Shown here in pieces: positions 16,554-26,067 of a DNA stretch of 64,000 nt. Each line of letters opens with the position of its first letter. The stretch's first letter is position 1. Source of the stretch: Bacillus sp. FJAT-50079 (GTDB lineage: Bacteria; Bacillota; Bacilli; Bacillales; Bacillaceae_C); assembly GCF_018343515.1 (NCBI RefSeq), contig NZ_JAGYPD010000004.1, positions 372,001-436,000 on the forward strand. The letters are read 5' to 3'. A program made the position numbers and the translations under genes. The notes under the pieces are model-generated. The model saw only the letters and a program-made list of their open reading frames with translations. It ran no database searches and was not told the origin of the DNA.

Positions 16554-17843
16554 ATGTCAGCAAAGTGGGAAAAGTTAGAGGGGAACACAGGTGTCCTAAC
16601 TGTTGAGGTTGACGCTGAAAAAGTGAAAACAGGTCTCGACGCCGCGTTCAAAAAAGTATCCAAGCAGGTAAACATTCCTGGATTCCGTAAAGGAAAAATC
16701 CCTCGTGGTATGTTTGAACAACGTTTTGGTGTGGAAGCATTATACCAAGACGCATTAGATATTCTTTTACCTGAAGCATATTCATCTGCAATCGAAGAAA
16801 CAGGCATTGAGCCAATTGATCGTCCTGAAATTGATATCGAGCAAATGGAAAAAGGAAAAGAATTAATCTTCAAAGCAACTGTACAAGTAAAGCCAGAAGT
16901 AAAACTTGGTGATTATAAAGGGCTTGAAGTGGAAAAGCTAAACACAGAAGTAACAGACGAAGATGTGGCTGAGGAATTAAAAACACTTCAAGAACGTCAA
17001 GCTGAGCTTGTGATTAAAGAAGAAGGCGCTGTTGCAGACGGCGACACAGTTGTCATTGATTTTGAAGGGTTTGTTGATGGAGAGGCGTTTGAAGGTGGAA
17101 AATCTGAAAACTATTCTCTAGAAATTGGTTCTGGTTCTTTCATCCCTGGATTCGAAGAGCAATTAGTTGGTCTTGAGGCTGGAGCGGAGAAAGACATCGA
17201 GATAACATTCCCAGAAGAATATCATGCAGCGGAGCTTGCAGGAAAACCAGCAACATTTAAAGTAAAGCTTCATGAAATTAAAACGAAAGAGCTTCCTGAG
17301 CTTGATGATGAATTTGCGCAAGATGTAGACGAGGAAGCTGAAACATTAGAAGAACTAAAAACAGCGATTAAAGAACGTTTAACAAAAAGTAAAGAAAGTG
17401 AAGCAGAGCAAAAAACTCGCGATTCTTTAGTGGATCAAGCAACAGCGAACGCAGAAATTGACCTTCCTGAAATTATGGTTAATAATGAAGTAGATCGCAT
17501 GATGCAAGAATTCGAGCAACGTTTGCAAATGCAAGGGATGAACCTTGAACTTTACTTCCAATTCTCTGGACAAGAGGAAGAAGCGCTTCGTGAACAAATG
17601 AAAGAAGATGCGGAGAAACGTGTTCGCATGAATCTGACACTTGAAGCAATCGCGGCAGCTGAAAACCTAGAAGCAGATGAAGAAACAGTAAATGAAGAAT
17701 TAAATAAGATGGCAGAAATGTACAATATGCCTGCTGAAGAGATTCAAAAATTACTTGGCGGCAGCCTTGATAACTTAAAGGCAGATTTAAAAGTTCAAAA
17801 AGCAGTTGAGTTTCTTGTTGAAAACAGCAAGACAAAGGAATAA
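16554..17843 (+). CDS. tig: Trigger factor (ribosome-associated chaperone, PPIase)
   Basis: A 429-aa protein with three domains. The N-terminal ribosome-binding domain (1-~145) contains the signature [12 protein letters not shown] at about 40-51. The FKBP-type peptidyl-prolyl isomerase domain spans about 160-245 ([21 protein letters not shown] at its start). The long helical C-terminal chaperone domain runs from about 250 to the end. It binds nascent chains at the ribosomal exit tunnel. RBS TGGAGGTAATG is well placed, the gene has its own promoter and terminator, and it precedes clpX as in B. subtilis. Confidence 0.97.
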   Translation: MSAKWEKLEGNTGVLTVEVDAEKVKTGLDAAFKKVSKQVNIPGFRKGKIPRGMFEQRFGVEALYQDALDILLPEAYSSAIEETGIEPIDRPEIDIEQMEKGKELIFKATVQVKPEVKLGDYKGLEVEKLNTEVTDEDVAEELKTLQERQAELVIKEEGAVADGDTVVIDFEGFVDGEAFEGGKSENYSLEIGSGSFIPGFEEQLVGLEAGAEKDIEITFPEEYHAAELAGKPATFKVKLHEIKTKELPELDDEFAQDVDEEAETLEELKTAIKERLTKSKESEAEQKTRDSLVDQATANAEIDLPEIMVNNEVDRMMQEFEQRLQMQGMNLELYFQFSGQEEEALREQMKEDAEKRVRMNLTLEAIAAAENLEADEETVNEELNKMAEMYNMPAEEIQKLLGGSLDNLKADLKVQKAVEFLVENSKTKE

Positions 17844-17878
17844 ACACTAACATAAAATTAACATATCAAACATAAAGT

Positions 17879-17912
17879 AAAACAAGGCACAGAACTACTC
17901 GTGCCTTGTTTT
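17879..17912 (+). terminator. Terminator of tig
   Basis: AACAAGGCAC pairs with GTGCCTTGTT around AGAACTACTC, with T residues after the stem. Confidence 0.9.
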
Positions 17913-17983
17913 GTACAAGTAATTACATAATTGAGCTTGGCTTTTTGAACAACGCAAAATGATGGTTATTTATTGGAATTGTA

Positions 17984-17992
17984 TGCTACAAT
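17984..17992 (+). promoter_or_regulatory. Possible extended -10 promoter of clpX
   Basis: TGCTACAAT is an extended -10 element about 64 nt before the clpX start; no good -35 box is seen. Confidence 0.4.
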
Positions 17993-18055
17993 GCAATACA
18001 TAACTATTTGTCATCGTGATGATGCAAGAGTTAGTTATTTAAAGGGGTGAAAACA

Positions 18056-19321
18056 TTGTTTAAGTTTAACGAAGAAAAAGGGCAGTTGAAATGTTCTTTT
18101 TGTGGTAAAACTCAAGATCAGGTACGCAAGTTAGTTGCAGGCCCTGGTGTATATATATGTGATGAATGTATTGAGCTATGCACTGAAATTGTTGAGGAAG
18201 AGCTAGGGACAGAAGAAGAAGTTGAGTTTAAGGACGTACCAAAGCCGCGCGAAATCCGTGAAATTTTACGTGAATACGTCATCGGACAAGATGAAGCGAA
18301 AAAATCGTTAGCGGTTGCAGTATATAACCACTATAAACGTATCAATTCGAACAGTAAAATCGACGATGTAGAGTTGGCGAAAAGTAATATTTGTCTAATT
18401 GGACCAACTGGTAGCGGGAAAACATTGCTCGCGCAAACGCTTGCGAGAATTTTAAATGTACCGTTTGCTATCGCTGATGCAACGTCATTAACTGAAGCAG
18501 GCTATGTTGGTGAAGACGTTGAAAATATTTTACTGAAATTAATCCAAGCTGCCGATTATGATGTAGAAAAGGCGGAAAGAGGAATTATTTATATCGATGA
18601 AATCGATAAAGTTGCTCGCAAATCAGAGAACCCTTCGATTACACGCGATGTCTCAGGTGAAGGTGTACAACAAGCATTATTGAAAATTCTTGAAGGTACG
18701 GTTGCTAGCGTACCTCCACAAGGTGGACGTAAACATCCTCATCAAGAATTCATTCAAATCGACACAACAAATATTCTGTTCATCTGCGGTGGTGCCTTTG
18801 ATGGCGTTGAGCAAATCATTAAGCGTCGTCTTGGCCAAAAGGTGATTGGCTTTGGATCTGAGCAGCAGCAAGAGGAAACAGACGATAAAGGTCTATTAAT
18901 GAAAATCCTTCCAGAAGATTTGCTTCGCTTCGGTCTTATTCCGGAATTCATCGGACGCTTGCCGGTCATCGCTAGCCTTGAACAGCTTGATGAAGAAGCG
19001 CTCGTTGATATTTTGACGAAGCCGAAAAATGCGCTGATTAAGCAATATCAAAAGATGATCGAATTGGACGATGTTGAGCTTGAGTTTGAAGACGATGCTC
19101 TTAGAGAAATCGCGAAAAAAGCGATTGAAAGAAAAACGGGAGCACGTGGATTACGCTCGATTATTGAAAGCATCATGCTTGATATCATGTTCGATCTTCC
19201 ATCACGTGATGATATTAAAAAATGTGTCATTACAAAGGAAGCTGTTACAGACGAAAAGCCGCCAAAACTCATCTTAGAGGACGGCACAATCGTTAAAGGG
19301 ACCGAAAAAACATCTGCATAA
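18056..19321 (+). CDS. clpX: ATP-dependent Clp protease, unfoldase subunit ClpX
   Basis: A 421-aa AAA+ unfoldase that delivers substrates to ClpP. The N-terminal zinc-binding domain shows CSFCGK and CDECIELC (Cys about 13, 16, 35, 38). Walker A is GPTGSGKT (about 117-124), Walker B is IIYIDEIDK (about 178-186), and GYVGEDVE and the IGF pore-loop motif (KVIGFG, needed for ClpP docking) are present. I start at TTG 18056 ([10 protein letters not shown]), exactly as in B. subtilis, 8 nt after GGGGTG; an in-frame GTG at 18047 lies within that site. Confidence 0.96.
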   Translation: MFKFNEEKGQLKCSFCGKTQDQVRKLVAGPGVYICDECIELCTEIVEEELGTEEEVEFKDVPKPREIREILREYVIGQDEAKKSLAVAVYNHYKRINSNSKIDDVELAKSNICLIGPTGSGKTLLAQTLARILNVPFAIADATSLTEAGYVGEDVENILLKLIQAADYDVEKAERGIIYIDEIDKVARKSENPSITRDVSGEGVQQALLKILEGTVASVPPQGGRKHPHQEFIQIDTTNILFICGGAFDGVEQIIKRRLGQKVIGFGSEQQQEETDDKGLLMKILPEDLLRFGLIPEFIGRLPVIASLEQLDEEALVDILTKPKNALIKQYQKMIELDDVELEFEDDALREIAKKAIERKTGARGLRSIIESIMLDIMFDLPSRDDIKKCVITKEAVTDEKPPKLILEDGTIVKGTEKTSA

Positions 19322-19331
19322 TGAATGATGA

Positions 19332-19358
19332 CCCCAGAGCATCTTGCTCTGGGGTTTT
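19332..19358 (+). terminator. Terminator of clpX
   Basis: CCCCAGAGC (19332-19340) pairs with GCTCTGGGG (19346-19354), then TTTT. Confidence 0.88.
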
Positions 19359-19454
19359 CGTCGTTATATAGGAAAGTATATCTTTAATATTACAATTATT
19401 AATGCTATATCAGTTGAAATAAATAACGAACATAAAATGCGGAGAGTAAACATC

Positions 19455-19623
19455 GTTGATTTCCGTTCCAGACGGCCGTTTTCCGGGGCGGACGATGCAA
19501 CAGGCTGTTGGTCACGAAGCCGTTGCCACACGATGTGGTGACTTAAGGCTTCGTTCCTTAAAAATCTTGTCCTGCGGCGACTCGCTCATCTCCCAGGAGT
19601 AGCAGCCTTTCACTCCAATCAAC
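19455..19623 (-). repeat. Dispersed intergenic repeat, copy 3
   Basis: A 169-bp block bounded by GTTGATT and AATCAAC. Read on the minus strand it begins GTTGATTGGAGTGAAAGGC and ends GGAACGGAAATCAAC, like copy 1 (1451-1577). Its middle (19511-19563) matches the middle of copy 2 (14687-14740). Non-coding. Confidence 0.75.
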
Positions 19624-19775
19624 TAGGTATCCGTCTGTAAAAAACAATTATAAGGATCGTCTTTATTTCAACTTATATAGTGAATTTTTGACTAGCTTAA
19701 GCGGAAAACGACTAGCTATACAAGCCTCTTTATCTTGATTAGGGGAGAGCACTTCGTTCGTTTGGTACTTCATTT

Positions 19776-20510
19776 AATGGACAGACAAAGCAGTATTTTT
19801 GGAAAATCGATAAGGCCACGCCTAAAGGACAGAGATCGCTGCTTATTGGAAAACCTGTCTAAAAGACCACGTCTAAAGGACAGAGATCGTTGCTTATTAG
19901 AAAAACTGTCTATAAGGCCAACGCTTAAAGGACAGAGATCGCTGTTTTTTAGAAAGTTTGTCTATAAGGCTGCGTCTAAAGGACAGAGCTCGCTGCTTTT
20001 TAGAAAATTTGTCGATAAGGCCACGCCTAAAGGACAGAGCTCGCTGCTTTTTGGAAAATCTGTCTATAAGACCAGCTCTAAAGGACAGAGATCGCTGTTT
20101 TTTAGAAAATTTGTCTATAAGGCTGCGTCTAAAGGACAGAGCTCGCTGCTTTTTAGAAAATTTGTCTATAAGGCCACTCCTAAAGGACAGAGATCGCTGT
20201 TTTTTAGAAAATTTGTCTATAAGGCTGCGTCTAAAGGACAGAGATCGCTGCTTTTTAGAAAATTTGTCTATAAGGCCACGCCTAAAGGACAGAGATCGCT
20301 GCTTTTTAGAAAATTTGTCTATAAGACCAGCTCTAAAGGACAGAGATCGCTGCTTTTTAGAAAATTTGTCGATAAGGCCACGCCTAAAGGACAGAGATCG
20401 CTGCTTTTTGGAAAATCTGTCTATAAGACCAGCTCTAAAGGACAGAGATCGTTACTTTTTAGAAAGTCTGTCTATAAGCTAGCATCTAATTGCCTGCAAC
20501 CGCCGCTTTT
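19776..20510 (+). repeat. 51-bp tandem repeat array, 13 clear copies
   Basis: The core AAAGGACAGAGATCGCTGC recurs at 19824, 19875, 19927, 19978, 20029, 20080, 20131, 20182, 20233, 20284, 20335, 20386 and 20437. The step is 51 bp, once 52. Degenerate copies flank both ends (about 19776 and 20488). Each unit continues with TTTTTAGAAAATTTGTC and ATAAGGCCACGCCT or a variant, and several copies contain the dyad GACAGA...TCTGTC. Because 51 is a multiple of three, two overlapping frames stay open across the array, but neither has a ribosome binding site and the predicted peptides are just 17-residue Arg/Lys/Phe repeats. I treat it as non-coding. Confidence 0.92.
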
Positions 20511-20603
20511 CTTGTGTTTTGCCCAAAGCCAAGGCACTTACTCAAAACACATTTTGCATTCTGCTTAATGTAGAAAAACGAGTTGAGGCCAATAAACCTT
20601 TTC

Positions 20604-20633
20604 GTTTATTCCAAACGATCCGGGGAGATACTA
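20604..20633 (+). promoter_or_regulatory. SigF (forespore) promoter of lonB
   Basis: GTTTA (20604-20608), 15 bp, then GGAGATACTA (20624-20633). This matches the SigF consensus GYWTA-N15-GGNRANANTW at every defined position. It lies 36 nt before the lonB start. B. subtilis lonB is known to be expressed in the forespore under SigF. Confidence 0.75.
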
Positions 20634-20669
20634 GCACATATATTGCAAAAATGTGCTGGAGGGATACGG

Positions 20670-22337
20670 ATGAATTGGACGATTATTATCTTATTTGTAC
20701 AGTTGTTTTTTGGAGTTGTTATAGGGTTATACTTTTTTAATTTGCTTAGCAATCAACGCTCACAAAAAGTAACAATCGATCGTGAATCAAAAAAGGAAAT
20801 GGAACGGTTAAGAAAGTTAAGAGGGATTACGTTATCCGAGCCGCTTGCAGAACGGGTACGTCCCGCAAGCTTTGAAGACATTGTTGGTCAAGTGGATGGG
20901 ATCAAGGCGCTTAAAGCCGCTTTATGTGGCCCAAATCCGCAGCATGTCCTTATTTATGGACCGCCGGGAGTCGGGAAAACAGCGGCAGCGAGACTCGTTC
21001 TAGAAGTGGCCAAAAGAAATCAACGTTCTCCTTTTAAGCAAGATGCTGTTTTTATTGAACTTGATGCGACAACAGCGAGATTTGATGAACGAGGAATTGC
21101 AGATCCGCTCATTGGTTCGGTGCATGATCCGATATATCAAGGGGCAGGCGCGATGGGGCAAGCAGGAATTCCACAGCCCAAGCCAGGTGCTGTATCAAAT
21201 GCTCATGGAGGTGTCCTGTTTATTGATGAAATTGGGGAATTGCACCCAATCCAAATGAATAAAATGCTTAAAGTATTAGAAGACCGCAAAGTATTTTTGG
21301 AAAGTGCTTATTATAGTGAAGAAAACACACAAATCCCAACGCATATACATGATATTTTTAAACGGGGCTTACCGGCTGATTTTCGTTTGATTGGTGCAAC
21401 AACGAGAACACCAAATGAAATTCCTCCAGCGATTCGATCACGCTGTATGGAAGTGTTTTTTCGTGAGTTAGACCAGCATGAGGTGGAATCAATTGCTAGA
21501 AACGCGGCTGGGAAGGTGGAGCTAAAAGTGAGTGACAAAGGGATTTCAACATTGGCGATGTATGCACGAAATGGGCGAGAAGCAGTGAATATGATGCAAA
21601 TTGTTGCGGGGCTCGCGATTACTCAAAATCGTGATTATATACGTGAAGAAGATATTGAATGGATGATTCGTTCGAGTCAACTTACTCCGCGCTATGAGAT
21701 GAAGGTTGCGGAAAAATCAGAAATTGGCGTTGTTAACGGACTGGCGGTCACGGGTCCAAATAGTGGAATGCTGCTTGGAATTGAAGTGATCGTGTTACCA
21801 AGTAAAAGCAACGGTTCGATTACGATTACTGGCATTATCGAGGAGGAAAGCATCAATGGTCAAGGGAAATCGGTAAGAAGAAAAAGTATGGCAAAAGGGT
21901 CGGTTGAAAATGTTATTACCGTTTTACGAACAATGGGTGTTCCGGCAAACCAATATGATATTCATGTTAATTTTCCTGGTGGTGTTCCAATTGATGGTCC
22001 ATCAGCTGGAATTGCGATGGCGGTCGGTATTTATTCAGCGATTTATAAAGTTCCGATTAAGCATACCGTCGCGATGACAGGAGAAATTGGCATTCACGGA
22101 GATGTGAAACCGATTGGAGGCGTTTTTTCAAAAGTAAAAGCAGCAAAATATGCCGGAGCAACGGCCGTTATTATTCCATTAGACAATATGCAAGCAAGCT
22201 TACAGGAAGGGATCGGAATTGAGATTATCCCTGTAAAAAAATTAGAAGAGGTTTTCGCACATGCCTTTACGACAAACATCAATCATGACATGTTATTTTC
22301 GACACGAATCGATTCGTCGAGCAAGAAAACCGTGTAA
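20670..22337 (+). CDS. lonB: Forespore ATP-dependent protease LonB
   Basis: A 555-aa membrane-anchored Lon family protease. An N-terminal membrane helix (WTIIILFVQLFFGVVIGLYF) precedes the AAA+ domain with Walker A GPPGVGKT (about 101-108) and Walker B GVLFIDEIGE (about 183-192). The C-terminal protease domain has the catalytic Ser in DGPSAGIAMA (about 444) and the Lys in KVKAAKYAGA. The LonA-type N-terminal substrate domain is absent. ATG 20670 follows TGGAGGGA; earlier in-frame ATG codons lie at or upstream of the SigF promoter. LonB degrades proteins in the forespore. It stands between clpX and lonA as in B. subtilis, with the tandem array inserted upstream. Confidence 0.95.
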   Translation: MNWTIIILFVQLFFGVVIGLYFFNLLSNQRSQKVTIDRESKKEMERLRKLRGITLSEPLAERVRPASFEDIVGQVDGIKALKAALCGPNPQHVLIYGPPGVGKTAAARLVLEVAKRNQRSPFKQDAVFIELDATTARFDERGIADPLIGSVHDPIYQGAGAMGQAGIPQPKPGAVSNAHGGVLFIDEIGELHPIQMNKMLKVLEDRKVFLESAYYSEENTQIPTHIHDIFKRGLPADFRLIGATTRTPNEIPPAIRSRCMEVFFRELDQHEVESIARNAAGKVELKVSDKGISTLAMYARNGREAVNMMQIVAGLAITQNRDYIREEDIEWMIRSSQLTPRYEMKVAEKSEIGVVNGLAVTGPNSGMLLGIEVIVLPSKSNGSITITGIIEEESINGQGKSVRRKSMAKGSVENVITVLRTMGVPANQYDIHVNFPGGVPIDGPSAGIAMAVGIYSAIYKVPIKHTVAMTGEIGIHGDVKPIGGVFSKVKAAKYAGATAVIIPLDNMQASLQEGIGIEIIPVKKLEEVFAHAFTTNINHDMLFSTRIDSSSKKTV

Positions 22338-22472
22338 AAGTGTATCTTCCGAATAAGAGCGATGCCTGTTTCTCGACAGCGAACGGCACAATAAGCTAAA
22401 ATTGAAAACAAGGACCTATGAGGAAAGTGTGAAAGAGTAATTTTGCACGGGGTATTTTGGAGGTGTACAAAA

Positions 22473-24806
22473 ATGAAGGAAGAAAAAGAGCAGAACGTGC
22501 CTTTGTTACCGCTGCGAGGAATGCTTGTTTTTCCGACGATGGTGTTGCATCTTGATGTTGGGAGAGAGCAGTCAGTCCAGGCATTGGAGCAGGCGATGAT
22601 GTCGGATCATTTCATTTTTTTAACAACGCAAAAAGATGTTTCGGTTGATTTACCCGGACAAGATGATGTGTATGAAATGGGGACATTAACAAAAGTGAAG
22701 CAAATGCTCAAGCTTCCGAATGGAACGATTCGTGTGCTTGTTGAAGGGATCTCAAGAGCGAAATTACAAACGTTTATCGATCAAGGAACGTATGTAGCGG
22801 CAAGCTTACAATTATTTGAAGATGAAAGTAAAATCGATATAGAAATCCAAGCGTTAATGAGAACGATGCTTGAGTATTTTGAACAGTATATTAAGCTTTC
22901 GAAAAAGATATCTGCGGAAACATTCGCAACTGTTGCCGATATTGAAGAGCCAGGAAGAATGGCAGATATTATCGCTTCCCATTTGCCGTTACGTCTTCAA
23001 GATAAACAAGAGATTCTTGAAATAACAAATGTGAAACAGCGGATTAGTAAAGTAATTGATATTATTCATAATGAAAGAGAAGTCCTTCAATTAGAGAAAA
23101 AGATTGGTCAACGTGTCAAGCAGTCAATGGAAAGAACGCAAAAAGAATATTATTTGCGTGAACAAATGAAGGCGATCCAAAAAGAGCTAGGCGACAAAGA
23201 AGGAAAGACGGAAGAAGTTGCAGAACTAGCTAAAAAAATTGAAAAAGCAGGCATGCCAAAACAAGCGAAAAAAACAGCCTTAAAAGAGCTTGATCGTTAT
23301 GAAAAAATCCCCGCAACATCGGCGGAAAGTTCCGTCATTCGCACTTATATTGATTGGCTCGTTTCTTTGCCTTGGAAAAAATCAACAAAGGACGATTTAA
23401 ATATTCATAAGGCCGAAAAAATACTTGAGCGTGATCATTATGGACTAGAGAAAGTGAAGGAGCGTGTGCTCGAATATTTAGCGGTGCAGCAGTTAACGAA
23501 ATCGCTAAGAAGTCCGATCCTTTGTCTTGTTGGACCACCAGGAGTTGGGAAAACAAGCTTAGCTCGTTCAATCGCCGAATCGATGGGGCGGAACTTTGTA
23601 CGTATTTCCTTAGGCGGTGTTCGAGATGAATCAGAAATTCGCGGTCATCGCAGAACGTATGTAGGAGCCATGCCTGGTCGGATTATCCAAGGAATGAAAA
23701 AAGCTGGAACGATCAACCCTGTATTTTTATTGGATGAGATCGATAAAATGTCGAATGATTTTCGGGGCGATCCTTCGTCAGCGATGCTTGAAGTACTTGA
23801 TCCAGCGCAAAATAGTACATTTAGCGACCATTATATTGAGGAAACATTCGATTTATCGAAAGTGATGTTTATCGCAACTGCGAATGATTTAGCATCGATC
23901 CCAGGTCCGTTACGAGATCGAATGGAAGTCATTACCATTGCTGGATATACAGAGCTTGAAAAAATTCATATTGGTAAAGATCATATGCTCCCGCGGCAAA
24001 TTACTGAGCATGGCTTAACGCGCAGTCAATTGCAAATAAAGGAAGAAGCATTAAAGAAATTAGTCCGCTATTATACACGTGAAGCAGGTGTTCGTGAATT
24101 GGACCGTCAGCTTGCTGCCATTTGTCGTAAAGCAGCCAAATTGATTGTTTCCAATGAGAAAAAACGCGTCATCGTGACAGAGAAATTATTAGAGGAATTG
24201 CTTGGCAAGCCGAAATATAGCTACGGGCAAGCTGAAGTGGAAGATCAAGTTGGCGTCGCAACAGGACTCGCTTATACGGCCGTTGGCGGCGACACATTGC
24301 AAATTGAAGTCTCACTCTCCCCTGGAAAAGGGAAGCTTGTCCTAACCGGGAAACTTGGAGATGTAATGAAGGAATCTGCACAGGCGGCCTTTAGTTTTGT
24401 ACAGTCGAAAGCGGAGGAACTAAAATTAGATTCGGATTTTCATGAAACATGTGACGTGCATATCCACGTTCCAGAAGGCGCAGTGCCAAAAGATGGACCA
24501 TCTGCCGGGATTACAATCGCAACCGCTCTTGTTTCCGCTTTAACGGGCAGAGCGATACGCAAAGAGGTTGGTATGACCGGAGAAATTACGTTACGTGGGC
24601 GAGTGCTGCCGATTGGCGGCTTAAAGGAAAAGTCGCTTAGCGCTCATCGTGCCGGGTTAAAGATCATTATTATGCCGAAAGAAAATGAAAAAGACATTGA
24701 CGATATTCCTGATAGTGTAAGGGATGATTTAACATTCGTTCCAGTCTCACATATGGATGAAGTCTTGGCAACAGCATTGGTAGGTGAAAAACATGAAGGT
24801 GCATAA
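22473..24806 (+). CDS. lonA: ATP-dependent protease La (LonA)
   Basis: A 777-aa cytoplasmic Lon protease. The N-terminal substrate-recognition domain starts [20 protein letters not shown] (about 9-28). The AAA+ domain has Walker [10 protein letters not shown] (about 356-364) and Walker [10 protein letters not shown]. The protease domain shows the Ser-Lys dyad in [11 protein letters not shown] (Ser about 678) and [12 protein letters not shown]. It degrades damaged and regulatory proteins. ATG 22473 follows GGAGGTG. It overlaps ysxC by 14 nt, so the two are translationally linked. Confidence 0.97.
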   Translation: MKEEKEQNVPLLPLRGMLVFPTMVLHLDVGREQSVQALEQAMMSDHFIFLTTQKDVSVDLPGQDDVYEMGTLTKVKQMLKLPNGTIRVLVEGISRAKLQTFIDQGTYVAASLQLFEDESKIDIEIQALMRTMLEYFEQYIKLSKKISAETFATVADIEEPGRMADIIASHLPLRLQDKQEILEITNVKQRISKVIDIIHNEREVLQLEKKIGQRVKQSMERTQKEYYLREQMKAIQKELGDKEGKTEEVAELAKKIEKAGMPKQAKKTALKELDRYEKIPATSAESSVIRTYIDWLVSLPWKKSTKDDLNIHKAEKILERDHYGLEKVKERVLEYLAVQQLTKSLRSPILCLVGPPGVGKTSLARSIAESMGRNFVRISLGGVRDESEIRGHRRTYVGAMPGRIIQGMKKAGTINPVFLLDEIDKMSNDFRGDPSSAMLEVLDPAQNSTFSDHYIEETFDLSKVMFIATANDLASIPGPLRDRMEVITIAGYTELEKIHIGKDHMLPRQITEHGLTRSQLQIKEEALKKLVRYYTREAGVRELDRQLAAICRKAAKLIVSNEKKRVIVTEKLLEELLGKPKYSYGQAEVEDQVGVATGLAYTAVGGDTLQIEVSLSPGKGKLVLTGKLGDVMKESAQAAFSFVQSKAEELKLDSDFHETCDVHIHVPEGAVPKDGPSAGITIATALVSALTGRAIRKEVGMTGEITLRGRVLPIGGLKEKSLSAHRAGLKIIIMPKENEKDIDDIPDSVRDDLTFVPVSHMDEVLATALVGEKHEGA

Positions 24807-25380
24807 TGCTGAACTTGTTATTAGTGCAGTAAAACCGGAGCAATATCCAAATGAAGAGGGACTGGCAGAGTTTGCGCTAGCAGGGCGCTCAAACGTTGGG
24901 AAATCATCTTTTATAAATAAAATGATTAACCGTAAAAGCTTGGCACGAACATCTTCCAAGCCGGGAAAAACACAAACATTGAACTTTTACAAAATTGAAG
25001 AGGCATTATATTTTGTCGATGTTCCTGGATATGGATTTGCTAAAGTATCGAAGCGAGAAAGAGAAGCGTGGGGAGCGATGATTGAGACGTATTTTACAAC
25101 CCGTGAGGAACTTTGTGCGGTCTTGCAAATTGTAGATTTACGTCATCCTCCGACGAAAGACGATATTATGATGTATGATTTTTTAAAGCATTATGATATT
25201 CCGTGCATTGTCATCGCAACGAAAGCAGATAAAATTCCGCGTGGAAAATGGGATCAGCACGTAAAGGTGCTAAAGAAAAATCTTGACCTCGTCAAGGAAG
25301 ATGAGATCATCGTATTCTCTTCCGAAACAGCAGAAGGAAAAGATAAGGCGTGGAACGCACTGAAAAAGTGGATGAAATAA
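24793..25380 (+). CDS. ysxC: Ribosome biogenesis GTPase YsxC/EngB
   Basis: A 195-aa TrmE-Era-like GTPase needed for assembly of the large ribosomal subunit. G motifs: GRSNVGKSS (G1, about 30-38), PGKTQT (G2), DVPGYGFA (G3, about 76-83), ATKADKI (G4, about 142-148) and SSE (G5). I chose ATG 24793, which gives the same length as the B. subtilis protein; a GTG three codons earlier is possible. The overlap with lonA implies co-expression, and a terminator follows at once. Confidence 0.96.
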   Translation: MKVHNAELVISAVKPEQYPNEEGLAEFALAGRSNVGKSSFINKMINRKSLARTSSKPGKTQTLNFYKIEEALYFVDVPGYGFAKVSKREREAWGAMIETYFTTREELCAVLQIVDLRHPPTKDDIMMYDFLKHYDIPCIVIATKADKIPRGKWDQHVKVLKKNLDLVKEDEIIVFSSETAEGKDKAWNALKKWMK

Positions 25381-25418
25381 AATGAAAAGCAGGTGAAACT
25401 AACCTGCTTTTCATTTTA
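25380..25418. terminator. Bidirectional terminator
   Basis: AAAATGAAAAGCAGGT pairs with ACCTGCTTTTCATTTT around a short loop, with A and T runs on either side. It serves the convergent ysxC and ysxD genes. Confidence 0.9.
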
Positions 25419-25904
25419 TCGTTTCCGATGAAAAAAGATAAAATAAGCGCCAATTACAATAAAGAGATAAGGCCATATGCTTGTAATAAATGAGAGATTG
25501 TGTCCTCTTTCCGCTGCCCAGTTTGTTAAGCTGTCAAAAAAGAGGATAAAGACGGCGGCAATGAGAAATAATCCGCCTTGAATGAGTCCCTTGCCTGTTT
25601 TTACATAGGATAGCAATAATCCTAAGGCGAGTACTAATAAAAAGATCCCTGTATGATCGGGCCAAATGTCGAGATGATGAATGAGATGGAAGTGGACACC
25701 AATTCCTGTAATTACCACTCCAGGTAAAATGGCATCATAATCTTTTCCGACATATGCTTGTAATAAAAAACCAATGCCGACGATGAGTAATAGCGACGGC
25801 CATGTGTATAATTCAGATAAGAACATCACATGATAATGCTGCAATAAAAAATAAATACCAAAACCAATAAAAATACATCCAGATAGAAGTGTTTGTTTTT
25901 TCAC
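25416..25904 (-). CDS. ysxD: Multi-pass membrane protein with LiaI/LiaF-like transmembrane region, YsxD-like
   Basis: A 162-aa very hydrophobic protein with about six membrane segments (e.g. LLSGCIFIGFGIYFLLQHY, WPSLLLIVGIGFLLQAYVG, GIFLLVLALGLLLSYV) and a basic C-terminus FFHRKR. Repeating GIGFLL / GIGVHF / GAYFIFF units resemble the transmembrane region shared by LiaI and LiaF. Position between ysxC and hemA suggests B. subtilis YsxD, whose function is unknown. The symbol rests on position and length, not on a sequence match I could verify. Confidence 0.7.
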   Translation of the reverse strand: MKKQTLLSGCIFIGFGIYFLLQHYHVMFLSELYTWPSLLLIVGIGFLLQAYVGKDYDAILPGVVITGIGVHFHLIHHLDIWPDHTGIFLLVLALGLLLSYVKTGKGLIQGGLFLIAAVFILFFDSLTNWAAERGHNLSFITSIWPYLFIVIGAYFIFFHRKR

Positions 25905-25998
25905 TGTTTCTCCCGCCTATCTCGTTCCTTGAATTCCAATAATGAATTTGATATGTTGATGATAACATATATCTTTCATGATCTGTTCACATCTTTAT

Positions 25999-26029
25999 TA
26001 GAATTCTTCTAATCTGGCATGTTATAATA
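25999..26029 (+). promoter_or_regulatory. hemA promoter with PerR-like box
   Basis: TTAGAATTCTTCTAA (25999-26013) is a near-perfect 7-1-7 palindrome, matching the PerR consensus TTATAATNATTATAA at 11 of 14 positions. It overlaps the -35 region of a promoter whose -10 is TATAAT (26024-26029). In B. subtilis the hemAXCDBL operon is repressed by PerR, so peroxide-responsive control of haem synthesis is expected here too. Confidence 0.7.
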
Positions 26030-26067
26030 GCTACATGAGGAATCATTTTGGAGGTGCCTAATTATTT

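Noticed and set aside
19735-20568. Two long overlapping open frames over the tandem array, predicting Arg/Lys-rich 17-residue repeat proteins
   Set aside because: The 51-bp period keeps frames open automatically; there is no ribosome binding site, no promoter in position and two frames are equally open.
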